Shown one piece after another: positions 50,890-59,342 of a stretch of 64,000 nucleotides of DNA (position 1 is its first letter; every line of letters starts with the position of its first letter). Source of the DNA: Candidatus Hydrogenedens sp. GTDB lineage: Bacteria; Hydrogenedentota; Hydrogenedentia; Hydrogenedentales; JAEUWI01. Position numbers and translations under genes: made by a program. The notes beneath the pieces were generated by a model. It was not told the DNA's origin, did not search any database, and saw only the letters and a program-made list of their open reading frames with translations. The stretch covers positions 1 to 64,000 of the forward strand of contig WGMK01000010.1 in assembly GCA_016125095.1 (NCBI GenBank). Reading direction: 5' to 3'.

Positions 50890-50930
50890 ACCCCTTTCGA
50901 CACGACGACCCCGCGAAGGAGACGATTTCC

Positions 50931-52736
50931 ATGGCGAAGACCCAAGCGATTCCCACACGCGACCAGGTGAAGCCCGGCGATACCTGGAACCTCGCGAAGC
51001 TGTTCCGTTCCGACAAAGCCTGGGCCGAGGCCTGCGCCGAGCTCGAATCCCGGGTGGAAGGCTTCGGCAAGTTCCGCGGCACGCTGGGCAAGGGCCCGAA
51101 GCAGCTGCTGGCCGCGCTGGAATACGACACCGAATTCGACAAGCTGAGCGAGCGGCTCGCGGCCTACGCCTACCTGCGCGCCTCGGAAAACGTGGCCGAC
51201 GGCAAGGCGCAATCCATGGTGGCGCGCTACACCTATGTGGCCACCCGCGCGGGCGAAGCCGCCAGCTACATCGCCCCGGAAATCCAGGCGATTCCCAAGG
51301 CGAAGATGGACGCCTACCTGAAGAGCGCGCCGCTGAAGCCCTACCGCTTCTCGCTGGAAAAGTTGCTGCGCTACAAGAAGCACATTCTCTCGCTGAAGGA
51401 AGAGCGCCTGCTCGCCATGCAGGGCGAAGTCGCCGGTACCGCCTCGAAAATATTCGGCCAGTTGAACGACGCCGACCTCAAGTTCGGCTTTGTGACCGAC
51501 GAGAGCGGCCGCAAGGTCGAGCTCTCGCAAAGCTCCATCCGCGGCCTGCTCGAATCGCCCAAGCGCAGCGTGCGCCAGAAGGCCTTCACGCAGTTCTACG
51601 CCGAGTACGAGGACCACGCCAATACGCTGGCCGCGTCGCTGAGCTCCTCGGTGCTGCAGGATGTGTATGTGTCGCGCGTGCGCAATTACCCCAGCGCCCG
51701 CGAGGCCGCGCTCTACGGCGACAACGTGCCCGTGGCGGTGTACGACAGCCTGGTGAGCAGCGTGCGCAACAACCTCGACGCGCTCTACAAGTACTATGAC
51801 GTGCGCAAGCGTGCGCTGAAGCTGAAAGAGCTGCGCAGCTACGATACGGCCGTGCCGATTGTGAAGCGCGCGAAGACGAAGATTCCTTACGACAAGGCGG
51901 TCACGACCATCTGCGACAGCCTTGCGCCGCTCGGCAGCGGCTATGTGAATACCCTGCGCAAGGGCCTCACCACCGACCGCTGGGTGGACCGCTACGAGAA
52001 CAAGGGCAAGCGCAGCGGCGCATTTTCCTACGGGGCCTTCGGCGCGCCGCCCTTCATCCTCATGAACTACAAGGAAGAAGTGCTCGACAGCATGTTCACG
52101 CTCGCGCACGAGGCGGGCCATTCCATGCACTCGTGGCACAGCGAACGCAACCAGCCCTACCAGTACGCGCACTACACGATCTTCGTGGCCGAGGTCGCGT
52201 CGACGTTTAACGAACAATTGCTGCACCACCACCTTGTGGGCAAGGCCAAGGGCAAGATCGAGCGCGCCTACCTGATCAACAAGGCCATCGACGAGATTCG
52301 CGGCACCATCATCCGGCAGACCATGTTCGCCGAGTTCGAGACCAACATCCACCAGCTGGCCGAGGCGGGCGAACCGCTCACGCTCGAGGTGCTGCGCGCG
52401 GTCTATCAGGACCTACTCGACGCTTACTTCGGCCCGGGCGTGGTGCTCGACGACGTGCTGAGCCTCGAGGGCCTGCGCGTGCCGCATTTCTATAGCGCGT
52501 TCTACGTGTACAAATACGCCACCGGCCTCTCCGCCGCCATCGCGCTGTCGCGCATGGTGCTGCAGGGCGGCAAGGCCGAGCGCGATCGTTACCTCAACTT
52601 CCTATCGAGCGGCGGCTCGAAGTTTCCGCTCGATCTTTTGCGCGATGCGGGCGTCGATCTCGAGCAGCCCCAGGCGGTAGATGCCGCCATGCAGACCTTC
52701 CGCGAACTCGTGGACGAGCTGGACGCCCTGGTCTAA
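50931..52736 (+). CDS. pepF: Oligoendopeptidase F (M3B zinc peptidase)
   Basis: A 601-residue cytosolic zinc metallopeptidase that degrades short peptides. The HExxH site is LAHEAGHSMHS (His393, Glu394, His397), with the third ligand expected in FVAEVASTFNE about 30 residues later. The C-terminal HFYSAFYVYKYATG segment is typical of PepF. There is no signal peptide. GGAG lies about 12 bp before ATG 50931. It is followed by an SDR gene after 15 bp. Confidence 0.94.
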   Translation: MAKTQAIPTRDQVKPGDTWNLAKLFRSDKAWAEACAELESRVEGFGKFRGTLGKGPKQLLAALEYDTEFDKLSERLAAYAYLRASENVADGKAQSMVARYTYVATRAGEAASYIAPEIQAIPKAKMDAYLKSAPLKPYRFSLEKLLRYKKHILSLKEERLLAMQGEVAGTASKIFGQLNDADLKFGFVTDESGRKVELSQSSIRGLLESPKRSVRQKAFTQFYAEYEDHANTLAASLSSSVLQDVYVSRVRNYPSAREAALYGDNVPVAVYDSLVSSVRNNLDALYKYYDVRKRALKLKELRSYDTAVPIVKRAKTKIPYDKAVTTICDSLAPLGSGYVNTLRKGLTTDRWVDRYENKGKRSGAFSYGAFGAPPFILMNYKEEVLDSMFTLAHEAGHSMHSWHSERNQPYQYAHYTIFVAEVASTFNEQLLHHHLVGKAKGKIERAYLINKAIDEIRGTIIRQTMFAEFETNIHQLAEAGEPLTLEVLRAVYQDLLDAYFGPGVVLDDVLSLEGLRVPHFYSAFYVYKYATGLSAAIALSRMVLQGGKAERDRYLNFLSSGGSKFPLDLLRDAGVDLEQPQAVDAAMQTFRELVDELDALV

Positions 52737-52751
52737 CCCCGGAGAAGAACG

Positions 52752-53564
52752 ATGTCGACCTTCAAGAACAAACGCATCCTGATTACCGGCGCCGGCATGG
52801 GCATGGGCCGCCTGATGACGCTCCGCGCCGTGGAAGAAGGCGCGGGCGCCATCGCCATGTGGGACATCAACGCCGAGGCGATGGAAAAGACCGCTGCGGA
52901 AGCCCGCGCCAAGGGCGGCACCATCCACACCTTCGTGGCCGACGTGTCGAACCTCGACAGCATCAAGGCGGCCGCCGCGCAGACGCTGGAAACGATGGGC
53001 GGGGTAGACATTCTCTTTAACAACGCCGGCATTGTCCGTGGCGGTTCGTTTGTCGATCACACGCACGACGACCTCGAGCTGACCATCCGCATCAACGTGC
53101 TCGGCGTCATGCAGGTGACCAAGTGCATCCTGCCTTCGATGATTGCGCAGGGGAGCGGGCACATCGTCAATCTTGCCTCCGCCGCCGGCCTGATGCCCGT
53201 GCCGCTGCAGTCGGCCTACTCGCCCAGCAAATGGGCCGTGCTGAGCTTCTCCGAGGCGCTCCGCGTCGAGCAGGAAACCGACAAGACCGGCGTGCGCGTC
53301 ACCGCCATCTGCCCCAGCTACATCGACACCGGTATGTTCGCGGGCGTAGAGGCGCCCTTGCTCACGCCCATCCTGCAGCCGCAGGATGCCGTGAATCGTA
53401 TCTTCAACGCCGTGAAGGGCGACAAGCTGGTGGTATGCATGCCGATTATCGTGAACCTGCTACCGGTATTCCGCGCGCTGATGCCCATACGGATGTTCGA
53501 TCTGATCGTCGGGCGGCTCTTCCGCGTGCACACCAGCATGAAGGCCTTTACCGGCCGCCATTAG
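52752..53564 (+). CDS. Short-chain dehydrogenase/reductase
   Basis: A 270-residue classical SDR. It has the TGAGMGMG nucleotide-binding motif, DIN after strand 2 (suggesting NAD preference), NNAGIVRGG, and the catalytic Ser/Tyr-Lys in NLASAAGLM and YSPSKWAV. The C-terminal hydrophobic stretch (VVCMPIIVNLLPVFRALMP) and overall layout resemble retinol/17-beta-hydroxysteroid dehydrogenase-like members that associate with membranes. The substrate is unknown. It probably shares a transcript with pepF. Confidence 0.85.
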   Translation: MSTFKNKRILITGAGMGMGRLMTLRAVEEGAGAIAMWDINAEAMEKTAAEARAKGGTIHTFVADVSNLDSIKAAAAQTLETMGGVDILFNNAGIVRGGSFVDHTHDDLELTIRINVLGVMQVTKCILPSMIAQGSGHIVNLASAAGLMPVPLQSAYSPSKWAVLSFSEALRVEQETDKTGVRVTAICPSYIDTGMFAGVEAPLLTPILQPQDAVNRIFNAVKGDKLVVCMPIIVNLLPVFRALMPIRMFDLIVGRLFRVHTSMKAFTGRH

Positions 53565-53622
53565 TAGACCCTTGAGATTCCAAGCAGTACCCGAGAACGC
53601 TCAACGCAAATAGGTTTTTCTT

Positions 53623-54987
53623 ATGTCCGATACCGCCGCCACGCCGTCCCTGTTCCGCCGCATCCTCCGCTGGACCTTCCGCATCGTGTTGGTCCTCGTG
53701 GTGCTGATTGCCGGCGTCGTCCTGTTCTTCCTGCGCGATGCGCTCTACAACCGCTACATCTACCTGCCGAGAATGGCGCAGGCGATGGAAGAACTCAAGA
53801 CCACGCATCGCGACGTGACGCTGGACGACGCCTGGACCGAGTACCGCTGCACGCTGCACACGCACTCCAAGTTTTCGCACGACTCGGAAATGGAGTGGGA
53901 GGACATTCTCGCGGCGGCCAAGAAATCGAAGGTGCAGGCGCTGATGATGAGCGATCACTGCGTGAACACCCAGGCCTCCTTTGCCTGGCAATGGCGCGGC
54001 CTACACGATGGCGTGCTCTTCGTGCCCGGATTCGAAATGAATTACGGCTACCTCGTGTGGGGCCTGCCGGAAGACCTGACCCTGGACTGCAAGTGGCAGG
54101 CCAACCAGCTTGCCGTAAAGATCGACGAAAACGACGGCACGCTTTTCTACGCGCACAGCGAGGAAGACCGCCTCTGGGATTCTCCCTACTACGGTGGCAT
54201 GGAAATCTACAATATCCACACGGACTTCAAGGATGAGTCGCTGGCCGACATGCTGCCGAACATGATGCTGGCGGCCAATACCTATGGCGCCCAGGCCTAT
54301 CGCCTGCTGTTCGATCGCCAGACGGAAATCCTCAAGCACTGGGATGAATTGAACCAGACGCGCCACATCACCGGGTTCGCCGCGAGCGACGCCCACCAGA
54401 ACATCGGCCTGCGCATAAAATACACCTTCGACGGCATGCTCGAAATCGGCGATACCAGCCCCAAGCCCGGCAAGAAGTTTGCGCTCAATCCCGTCACGCG
54501 CCTGTTGGCCCGGCTCGCGTTCGGCAAACTGGAACCCGGCACGACCCTCTACCGACTCGACGCCGACCCCTACGAACGCAGCCTGAACTTCGTCAATACG
54601 CATGTGCTGGCGAAGGAACTCACGCAGGACGCCATACTGGGAGCGCTGCACGAAGGCCGCGCCTTCATCGCGTTTAACATGATCGCCGATGCCGAAGGCT
54701 TCGTGTTTTTCGCCGAGGACGGTCCCACCCAGGCCACCATGGGCGAGTCGATTCCTTTCTCGCCCACCATGAAGCTCCGCGCCGACGCGCCCTTCCCCTG
54801 CCGCTACACGGTCGTCCGCGATGGCGAGGTGGTCTATCAGGGCGATGGCCCCGAACTCCGCTACGAGCCCACCGGCCCCGGCCAGTACCGCCTCGAGGCC
54901 GAGGTTATGCTCATGGACGAGTGGACGCCCTGGATCTACACCAACCCCATCCTCATTACACCGAAGGTCGAACTGGCCCAGCGATAA
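53623..54987 (+). CDS. Membrane-anchored PHP-domain metal-dependent hydrolase
   Basis: A 454-residue protein with one N-terminal transmembrane helix (about residues 18-42), leaving the catalytic domain outside the cytosol. The PHP motif is LHTHSKFSHD (His79, His81), then MSDHCVN, PGFEMNYG, and FAASDAHQN with another His. A C-terminal beta-domain (about 370-450) follows. Possible activities are phosphoesterase or related hydrolysis. It is the second extracytoplasmic PHP protein in the window, alongside the lipoprotein at 17419. Confidence 0.8.
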   Translation: MSDTAATPSLFRRILRWTFRIVLVLVVLIAGVVLFFLRDALYNRYIYLPRMAQAMEELKTTHRDVTLDDAWTEYRCTLHTHSKFSHDSEMEWEDILAAAKKSKVQALMMSDHCVNTQASFAWQWRGLHDGVLFVPGFEMNYGYLVWGLPEDLTLDCKWQANQLAVKIDENDGTLFYAHSEEDRLWDSPYYGGMEIYNIHTDFKDESLADMLPNMMLAANTYGAQAYRLLFDRQTEILKHWDELNQTRHITGFAASDAHQNIGLRIKYTFDGMLEIGDTSPKPGKKFALNPVTRLLARLAFGKLEPGTTLYRLDADPYERSLNFVNTHVLAKELTQDAILGALHEGRAFIAFNMIADAEGFVFFAEDGPTQATMGESIPFSPTMKLRADAPFPCRYTVVRDGEVVYQGDGPELRYEPTGPGQYRLEAEVMLMDEWTPWIYTNPILITPKVELAQR

Positions 54988-55011
54988 GTGGTCTTCATGC
55001 GGCACAGCCGC

Positions 55012-55045
55012 CTTGGCGTGCGGCAGCCCGCTGCCGCACGCCAAG
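55012..55045. repeat. Perfect 15-bp palindrome
   Basis: CTTGGCGTGCGGCAG (55012-55026) and its exact complement (55031-55045) are separated by CCCG. It lies 25 bp after the PHP gene stop, and a copy of the dispersed 27-bp repeat follows at 55073. It could stop transcription from both sides (PHP gene and convergent nagB), but no T-tract follows, so a repeat-type palindrome is as likely. Confidence 0.7.
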
Positions 55046-55072
55046 GCAGCAAGCTGCACGAAAATGCCTGCG

Positions 55073-55099
55073 CGGTAGGGCGAGCGTACCCGCGAGCCA
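55073..55099 (-). repeat. Intergenic copy of the 27-bp dispersed repeat
   Basis: This is the exact reverse complement of the 27-bp sequence found twice inside the membrane-protein gene at 6347-6415. It ends 3 bp before the nagB stop codon. Nothing else is evident in the 115-bp gap apart from the palindrome before it. Confidence 0.8.
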
Positions 55100-55102
55100 T
55101 CG

Positions 55103-55888
55103 CTACCGGTACGGTTCCCACTCCGGCTCGTTGGCGAAAATCCAGCGGTAATAGTCGCGCTGCTCGAGCTTGGCGGCGGCCGCCTCGTCCACAATCACCG
55201 TGCAGTGCGGGTGCAGTTGCAACGCGGTGGCGGAGATCATCGAGGTAATCGGCCCCTCCACCGCCTTCGCAATGATGGCGGCCTTCTCTTCGCCCGTGGC
55301 CATCAGCACGGCGCGCTTCGTGTCGAGAATCGTGCCCACGCCCATAGTCATCGCGCGCTTCGGCATGGTGGCCGGGTCGGCGAATTGGCCGGCGTTCTGG
55401 GCGAGCGTCTCGGGCGTGAGCGCCTTGCAGCGTGTGCGCGAGAGCATCGCCGAGAGCGGCTCGTTGAACCCGATATGGCCCGTGCGGCCGATGCCCAGCA
55501 ACTGGAAGTCGATGCCGCCGTGCTCCTCGATTTCGCTCTCATAGCGCGCGCATTCCAGATCGGGGTCGTCGGAAGCGCCATCGGGCAGGTGTGTGTTCCG
55601 CTCGTCGATATTCACCCGGTCGAAGAGATGTTTCTTCATGTACATGCGGTAGGAGTCCGGATGATCGCCCGCCAGACCGATGTATTCGTCCAAGTTGAAC
55701 GACACCGCCTGGCTGAAATCGAGCCTGTCTTCGGCATGCATGGCGGCCAGGCGCGCGTAGAGCCGCTCCATGGTGCGGCCCGTGGCCAGGCCCAGCACCA
55801 TGCGGGGCTTCGCCCGCAGCGCATCGGCCAACAACTGCGCGCACAATTCCGCCGCCGCATCCGCATCCGGCCGGATAATCACTTCCAT
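55103..55888 (-). CDS. nagB: Glucosamine-6-phosphate deaminase
   Basis: NagB (261 residues) converts glucosamine 6-phosphate to fructose 6-phosphate and ammonia. It has LATGRTMERLYARL (phosphate loop), FNLDEYIGL with the catalytic Asp, and GIGRTGHIGFNEPLS with the catalytic His. The usual Asp/Asn before Gly-His is Thr here, a mild deviation. ATG 55888 starts MEVIIRPD, normal for the family. It is divergent from the sugar nucleotidyltransferase. nagA is not present in the window. Confidence 0.93.
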   Translation of the reverse strand: MEVIIRPDADAAAELCAQLLADALRAKPRMVLGLATGRTMERLYARLAAMHAEDRLDFSQAVSFNLDEYIGLAGDHPDSYRMYMKKHLFDRVNIDERNTHLPDGASDDPDLECARYESEIEEHGGIDFQLLGIGRTGHIGFNEPLSAMLSRTRCKALTPETLAQNAGQFADPATMPKRAMTMGVGTILDTKRAVLMATGEEKAAIIAKAVEGPITSMISATALQLHPHCTVIVDEAAAAKLEQRDYYRWIFANEPEWEPYR

Positions 55889-55960
55889 CCTGCTTACTCC
55901 CGGGGTTCGATGAGCGCGAAGGATACCCGTCCGCGCGGGAACGCCGCAACGCCGCCCGCG

Positions 55961-55989
55961 TTGACGCCGCCCCGCGCCGACCGCATAAT
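55961..55989 (+). promoter_or_regulatory. Sigma-70-like promoter of the nucleotidyltransferase
   Basis: TTGACG (55961-55966), 17 bp and CATAAT (55984-55989) each match the consensus at five of six positions. The start codon follows 23 bp downstream. The gap is shared with the divergent nagB. Confidence 0.6.
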
Positions 55990-56012
55990 GCTTCTGCAAC
56001 GGAGGCGTGCAT

Positions 56013-56960
56013 ATGAGCAGCAGTAAGTATCTTGGCGTTATTCTGGCGGCGGGTCACGGCTCGCGCATGGGGCCTTTCGGCGAACAGGTGCCCAAGCCGA
56101 TCGCGCCCATCTGCAACAAGCCGCTGCTGGTGTATCAGCTCGAGCATCTCAAGTCGCTGGGCATCACCGATGTCATCATCGTCATCGGCCACCTCGGCCA
56201 TGTCATCACGCAGGTGCTGGGCGATGGCACTGCGCACGGGGTGCGCATCCGGTATGTCGAGCAGCAGCAGCGGTTGGGCCTGGCACATGCCGTGGGCCAG
56301 CTCGAGCGCTATGTGGATAGGCCCTTCGTGCTCTTCCTGGGCGACCTCTACTTCCAGTTCAACGAGTTGCCCCGGCTGATAGAGGAATTCGAGACGCACA
56401 AGCCCGCCGCCGTGCTCTCGGTGAAGGAAGAGTCCGACGTGAACGAGGTGAAGAAGAATTTCTCGGTCGCACTGCACGACGACGGTACCGTGCGCCGGGT
56501 CATCGAAAAGCCCCGCTACGTGAGCAGCATGCTCAAGGGCTGCGGGCTCTATCTTTTCGATTTGCCTATTTTCGATGCCATCCGCCGCACGCCCCGAACC
56601 GCCATGCGCGACGAATACGAACTGACCGACTCGATCCAGATTCTGCTCGACTATGAGTATCCCGTACGCGCGGCGGCCGTGGTGGAATACGACATGAACT
56701 TGACGTTCATCCGTGATCTCATCACCTGCTGCGGCATGGAGCTTGAACGGCGCGGCACCGCGCAGCTGGTGGGGGAGCACTGCACGATCGACCCCGGCGT
56801 CACCCTGCTCCACACGGTCCTTGGCGACCGCGTAAAGATTACGAAGCCGGCCCGGCTGGAGCGCTGCGTGGTGATGCCCGGCGTCACGCTCGACGATGGG
56901 CACGACTACGTGGATACCGTGATTACCCCGCACGCCCGCCTGCACGCGAAACACTCCTGA
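56013..56960 (+). CDS. Sugar-phosphate nucleotidyltransferase
   Basis: A 315-residue NDP-sugar pyrophosphorylase-type protein. The N-terminal motif VILAAGHGSRMGPFGEQVPK (nucleotide binding) and FLGDLYF (metal Asp) are present. A short left-handed beta-helix-like tail (GEHCTIDPGVTLLHTVLGDRVKI) follows. Glucose-1-phosphate thymidylyl/uridylyltransferase or mannose-1-phosphate guanylyltransferase activity is possible. ATG 56013 is preferred over GTG 56007 because GGAGG lies 7 bp upstream of it. It probably feeds surface glycan synthesis. Confidence 0.87.
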   Translation: MSSSKYLGVILAAGHGSRMGPFGEQVPKPIAPICNKPLLVYQLEHLKSLGITDVIIVIGHLGHVITQVLGDGTAHGVRIRYVEQQQRLGLAHAVGQLERYVDRPFVLFLGDLYFQFNELPRLIEEFETHKPAAVLSVKEESDVNEVKKNFSVALHDDGTVRRVIEKPRYVSSMLKGCGLYLFDLPIFDAIRRTPRTAMRDEYELTDSIQILLDYEYPVRAAAVVEYDMNLTFIRDLITCCGMELERRGTAQLVGEHCTIDPGVTLLHTVLGDRVKITKPARLERCVVMPGVTLDDGHDYVDTVITPHARLHAKHS

Positions 56961-57029
56961 CGGCGTAGTTTTGCACCGCCTCCTCCAGACCGGGCATGAT
57001 CGGGGTTCACCAACCCCACAGGAGCCGCC

Positions 57030-57914
57030 ATGCGCGCGACACTTGGTTTGATACAGATGGCGATGGACCCGGACCCGGCGCTGAATGTCGCCGCGGCGAT
57101 CCATTGGGTGCGGGCCGCCGCGAAAGAGGGCGCACAGATTGTGGTGCTGCCCGAGTTGTTCCGGTCGCAGTATTTCTGCCAGAAGGAAGACGCGGATCTT
57201 TTCGAGCTGGCGCAGCCGCTCGACAACGAGGAGAACCAGCGATTTGCTGCGCTGGCCGCCGAACTGGGCATCGTGCTGCTGCTGCCCGTATTCGAGAAGC
57301 GCGCGCCGGGCATTTATCACAACAGCATGCTGGTGATCGACGCGGACGGCTCGCGCGCCGGGTTGTATCGCAAGATGCACATTCCCGACGATCCGGCGTA
57401 TTACGAGAAGTACTACTTCACGCCGGGCGACCTCGGCTTCAAGGCCTTCGACACGCGTTTCGGCAAGGTGGGCACGCTCATCTGCTGGGACCAGTGGTAT
57501 CCCGAGGGCGCCCGCACGACGGCCCTGCTGGGGGCGCAGGTTATCTGCTGCCCCACGGCCATCGGCTGGCACCCCTACGAGCGCGAGGAATTCGGCACCC
57601 AGCAGCGCGACGCCTGGATTACGGTGCAGCGCGGCCACGCCATCGCCAGCGGGGTCTACTATGCCGCCCCGAATCGCGTGGGTTTCGAGCGGCTGGTGCC
57701 GGAACAGGCGGGAATCCAGTTCTGGGGATCGTCCTTCGTGTGCGATCCGCAGGGCGTCATGCTCGCGCAGGCTTCGGACGACAAGGAAGAAGTGTTGCTG
57801 GCGGAAATGGACCCCGGGCATCTCGAATACATCCGCCGCAACTGGCCCTTCCTGCGCGACCGGCGCATTGATGCCTACGGCGGCGTGACCCGCCGCTACC
57901 TCGACGAGGCCTGA
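57030..57914 (+). CDS. aguB: N-carbamoylputrescine amidase
   Basis: A 294-residue nitrilase-superfamily enzyme that hydrolyses N-carbamoylputrescine to putrescine. The catalytic triad is Glu42 (LPELF), Lys115 (RKMHIPDD) and Cys152 (ICWDQWYPE). The MHIPDDPAYYEKYYFTPGD segment and IGWHPYEREE are typical of AguB. A weak promoter, TTGCAC-18-CATGAT (56971-57000), precedes it. The agmatine deiminase gene starts 3 bp after its stop, so the two form a complete operon. Confidence 0.94.
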   Translation: MRATLGLIQMAMDPDPALNVAAAIHWVRAAAKEGAQIVVLPELFRSQYFCQKEDADLFELAQPLDNEENQRFAALAAELGIVLLLPVFEKRAPGIYHNSMLVIDADGSRAGLYRKMHIPDDPAYYEKYYFTPGDLGFKAFDTRFGKVGTLICWDQWYPEGARTTALLGAQVICCPTAIGWHPYEREEFGTQQRDAWITVQRGHAIASGVYYAAPNRVGFERLVPEQAGIQFWGSSFVCDPQGVMLAQASDDKEEVLLAEMDPGHLEYIRRNWPFLRDRRIDAYGGVTRRYLDEA

Positions 57915-57917
57915 GCC

Positions 57918-58979
57918 TTGGCCGCCGTACGCCTGCCGGCCGAGTTCGAACATCACGATGCGACGCTGCTCGCCTGGCCGCATAATCCCGCAGACTGGCC
58001 CGGAAAAATTACGCCAGCCCGTTGGGCCTTCGTCGAGTTTATCCGGCATGCCGCGGAAAGCGAGTACGTGCACCTCATCGTGCCGGATGAAAAGACCAAG
58101 GCCGTGGTGCGGCGCATGCTGGCCGATGCCCATGCGGACCTCGGTGCGGTGCGATTGCGGGTACTTCCCCTGGATCGCAATTGGATGCGCGACTGCGCCC
58201 CGGCCTTTGTGCATTCGGGGGGGAAAGTAAAGGGTGTTCAGTTCGGATTTACGGCGTGGGCGAAGTACCCCAATTGGCAGCAAGACGCGAAGCTGCCCGC
58301 TGCGATTTGCAAGGCCCTGCAAATACCGCTGGCACCGGCGCGCAAGGGCCGCGACCTGGTGGTGCTGGAAGGTGGCGCGATCGATAGCAATGGTCTGGGC
58401 ACCCTGCTGACCACCGAGGAATGCCTGCTGCATCCGGAGGTGCAGGTGCGAAACCCCGGTTGGGGCCGCGCGGATTACGAGCGGATGTTTGGCGAGCAGC
58501 TCGGTATACAGCAGGTGCTCTGGCTGGGCGACGGCATCGCGGGTGACGATACGCACGGCCACGTGGATGACCTCTGCCGCTTCGTGTCCAAAGATACCGT
58601 CGTGCTTTGTGAGGAGACCGATCCGGCCGACGCGAATTATCGTCCGCTGCAGGAAAACCGCGAGCGTCTACAGGGCGTTAAACTCGCTTTTGGGAAGAGG
58701 CTGCAGGTCGTTTCACTGCCCATGCCCGCGCCGCTGAATTTCCGGGGCATCCGCCTGCCCGCGAGCTACGCAAATTTCTACATCACCAATCAGGCGGTGC
58801 TGGTGCCCACGTTCAACGATCCGAACGACCACTATGCCTTGGGCATTCTGGGCGAGCTTTTCCCGAAGCGTCGGGTCATCGGCATCCATGCGGTCGACCT
58901 GGTGTGGGGCTTCGGCACGCTGCATTGTCTCAGCCACGAGATTCCCGCCGGGGAAGAAATCGGGTACTTAATCCCCTAG
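57918..58979 (+). CDS. aguA: Agmatine deiminase
   Basis: A 353-residue guanidino-group-modifying enzyme that converts agmatine to N-carbamoylputrescine, the step before AguB. Seen are PAEFEHHDATLLAWPHN, the RNWMRDCAPAFV motif, EGGAIDSNG, and GDDTHGHVDDLCRFV with catalytic His/Asp. The nucleophile is Cys337 in LHCLSHE. It starts at TTG 57918, three bases after aguB, with no better start nearby. Its 3' end overlaps the convergent thioesterase gene by 12 bp. The source of agmatine (arginine decarboxylase) is not in the window. Confidence 0.95.
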   Translation: MAAVRLPAEFEHHDATLLAWPHNPADWPGKITPARWAFVEFIRHAAESEYVHLIVPDEKTKAVVRRMLADAHADLGAVRLRVLPLDRNWMRDCAPAFVHSGGKVKGVQFGFTAWAKYPNWQQDAKLPAAICKALQIPLAPARKGRDLVVLEGGAIDSNGLGTLLTTEECLLHPEVQVRNPGWGRADYERMFGEQLGIQQVLWLGDGIAGDDTHGHVDDLCRFVSKDTVVLCEETDPADANYRPLQENRERLQGVKLAFGKRLQVVSLPMPAPLNFRGIRLPASYANFYITNQAVLVPTFNDPNDHYALGILGELFPKRRVIGIHAVDLVWGFGTLHCLSHEIPAGEEIGYLIP

Positions 58980-59342
58980 GGCGATGGGGGTCGGGCGGCC
59001 CGCTTCATCCACCGCGACGAAAGTAGCCGTGGTCTGAAAAACGACCCGCGTATCGACGCGGCCCTCGAGGTCGAAGGTGACACTGGTGCGGCCGATGCGC
59101 GGATTGTCGGCGTAGATATGCACGATGTCGCCCACGCGCACCGCTTCCTTGAACAGCAGCTCCGTATAGCGCAGGGTCACCATGCGGGTGGAATGGGTGT
59201 ATTGGTGCGCGAAGATGGCTGCGGCCTCGTCCATCCACGCCATCATCGTGCCGCCGAAGAGATTGCCGCCCACCCCGATATCCTTCGTCATGCACAGGTA
59301 GGCGGATACATGCTTGCTCGAGTCGTACTGCATATGGTTCAT
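58968..59342 (-). CDS. Acyl-CoA thioesterase (hotdog fold, YciA/ACOT-like)
   Basis: A 124-residue 4HBT-family protein hydrolysing acyl-CoAs. The motif GGNLFGGTMMAWMDEAAA, with the catalytic Asp region, and RYTELLFKEAVRVGDIV match the YciA/ACOT group. ATG 59342 overlaps the stop of the upstream reductase by 4 bp (ATGA), so the pair is coupled and may act on the same acyl chain. Longer starts would run into the upstream gene. Confidence 0.88.
   Translation of the reverse strand: MNHMQYDSSKHVSAYLCMTKDIGVGGNLFGGTMMAWMDEAAAIFAHQYTHSTRMVTLRYTELLFKEAVRVGDIVHIYADNPRIGRTSVTFDLEGRVDTRVVFQTTATFVAVDEAGRPTPIALGD

Noticed and set aside
55539..58562. 1007-codon minus-strand open frame spanning several genes
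   Set aside because: It crosses the divergent nagB/nucleotidyltransferase gap and lies antisense to aguB and aguA, which have intact catalytic motifs.
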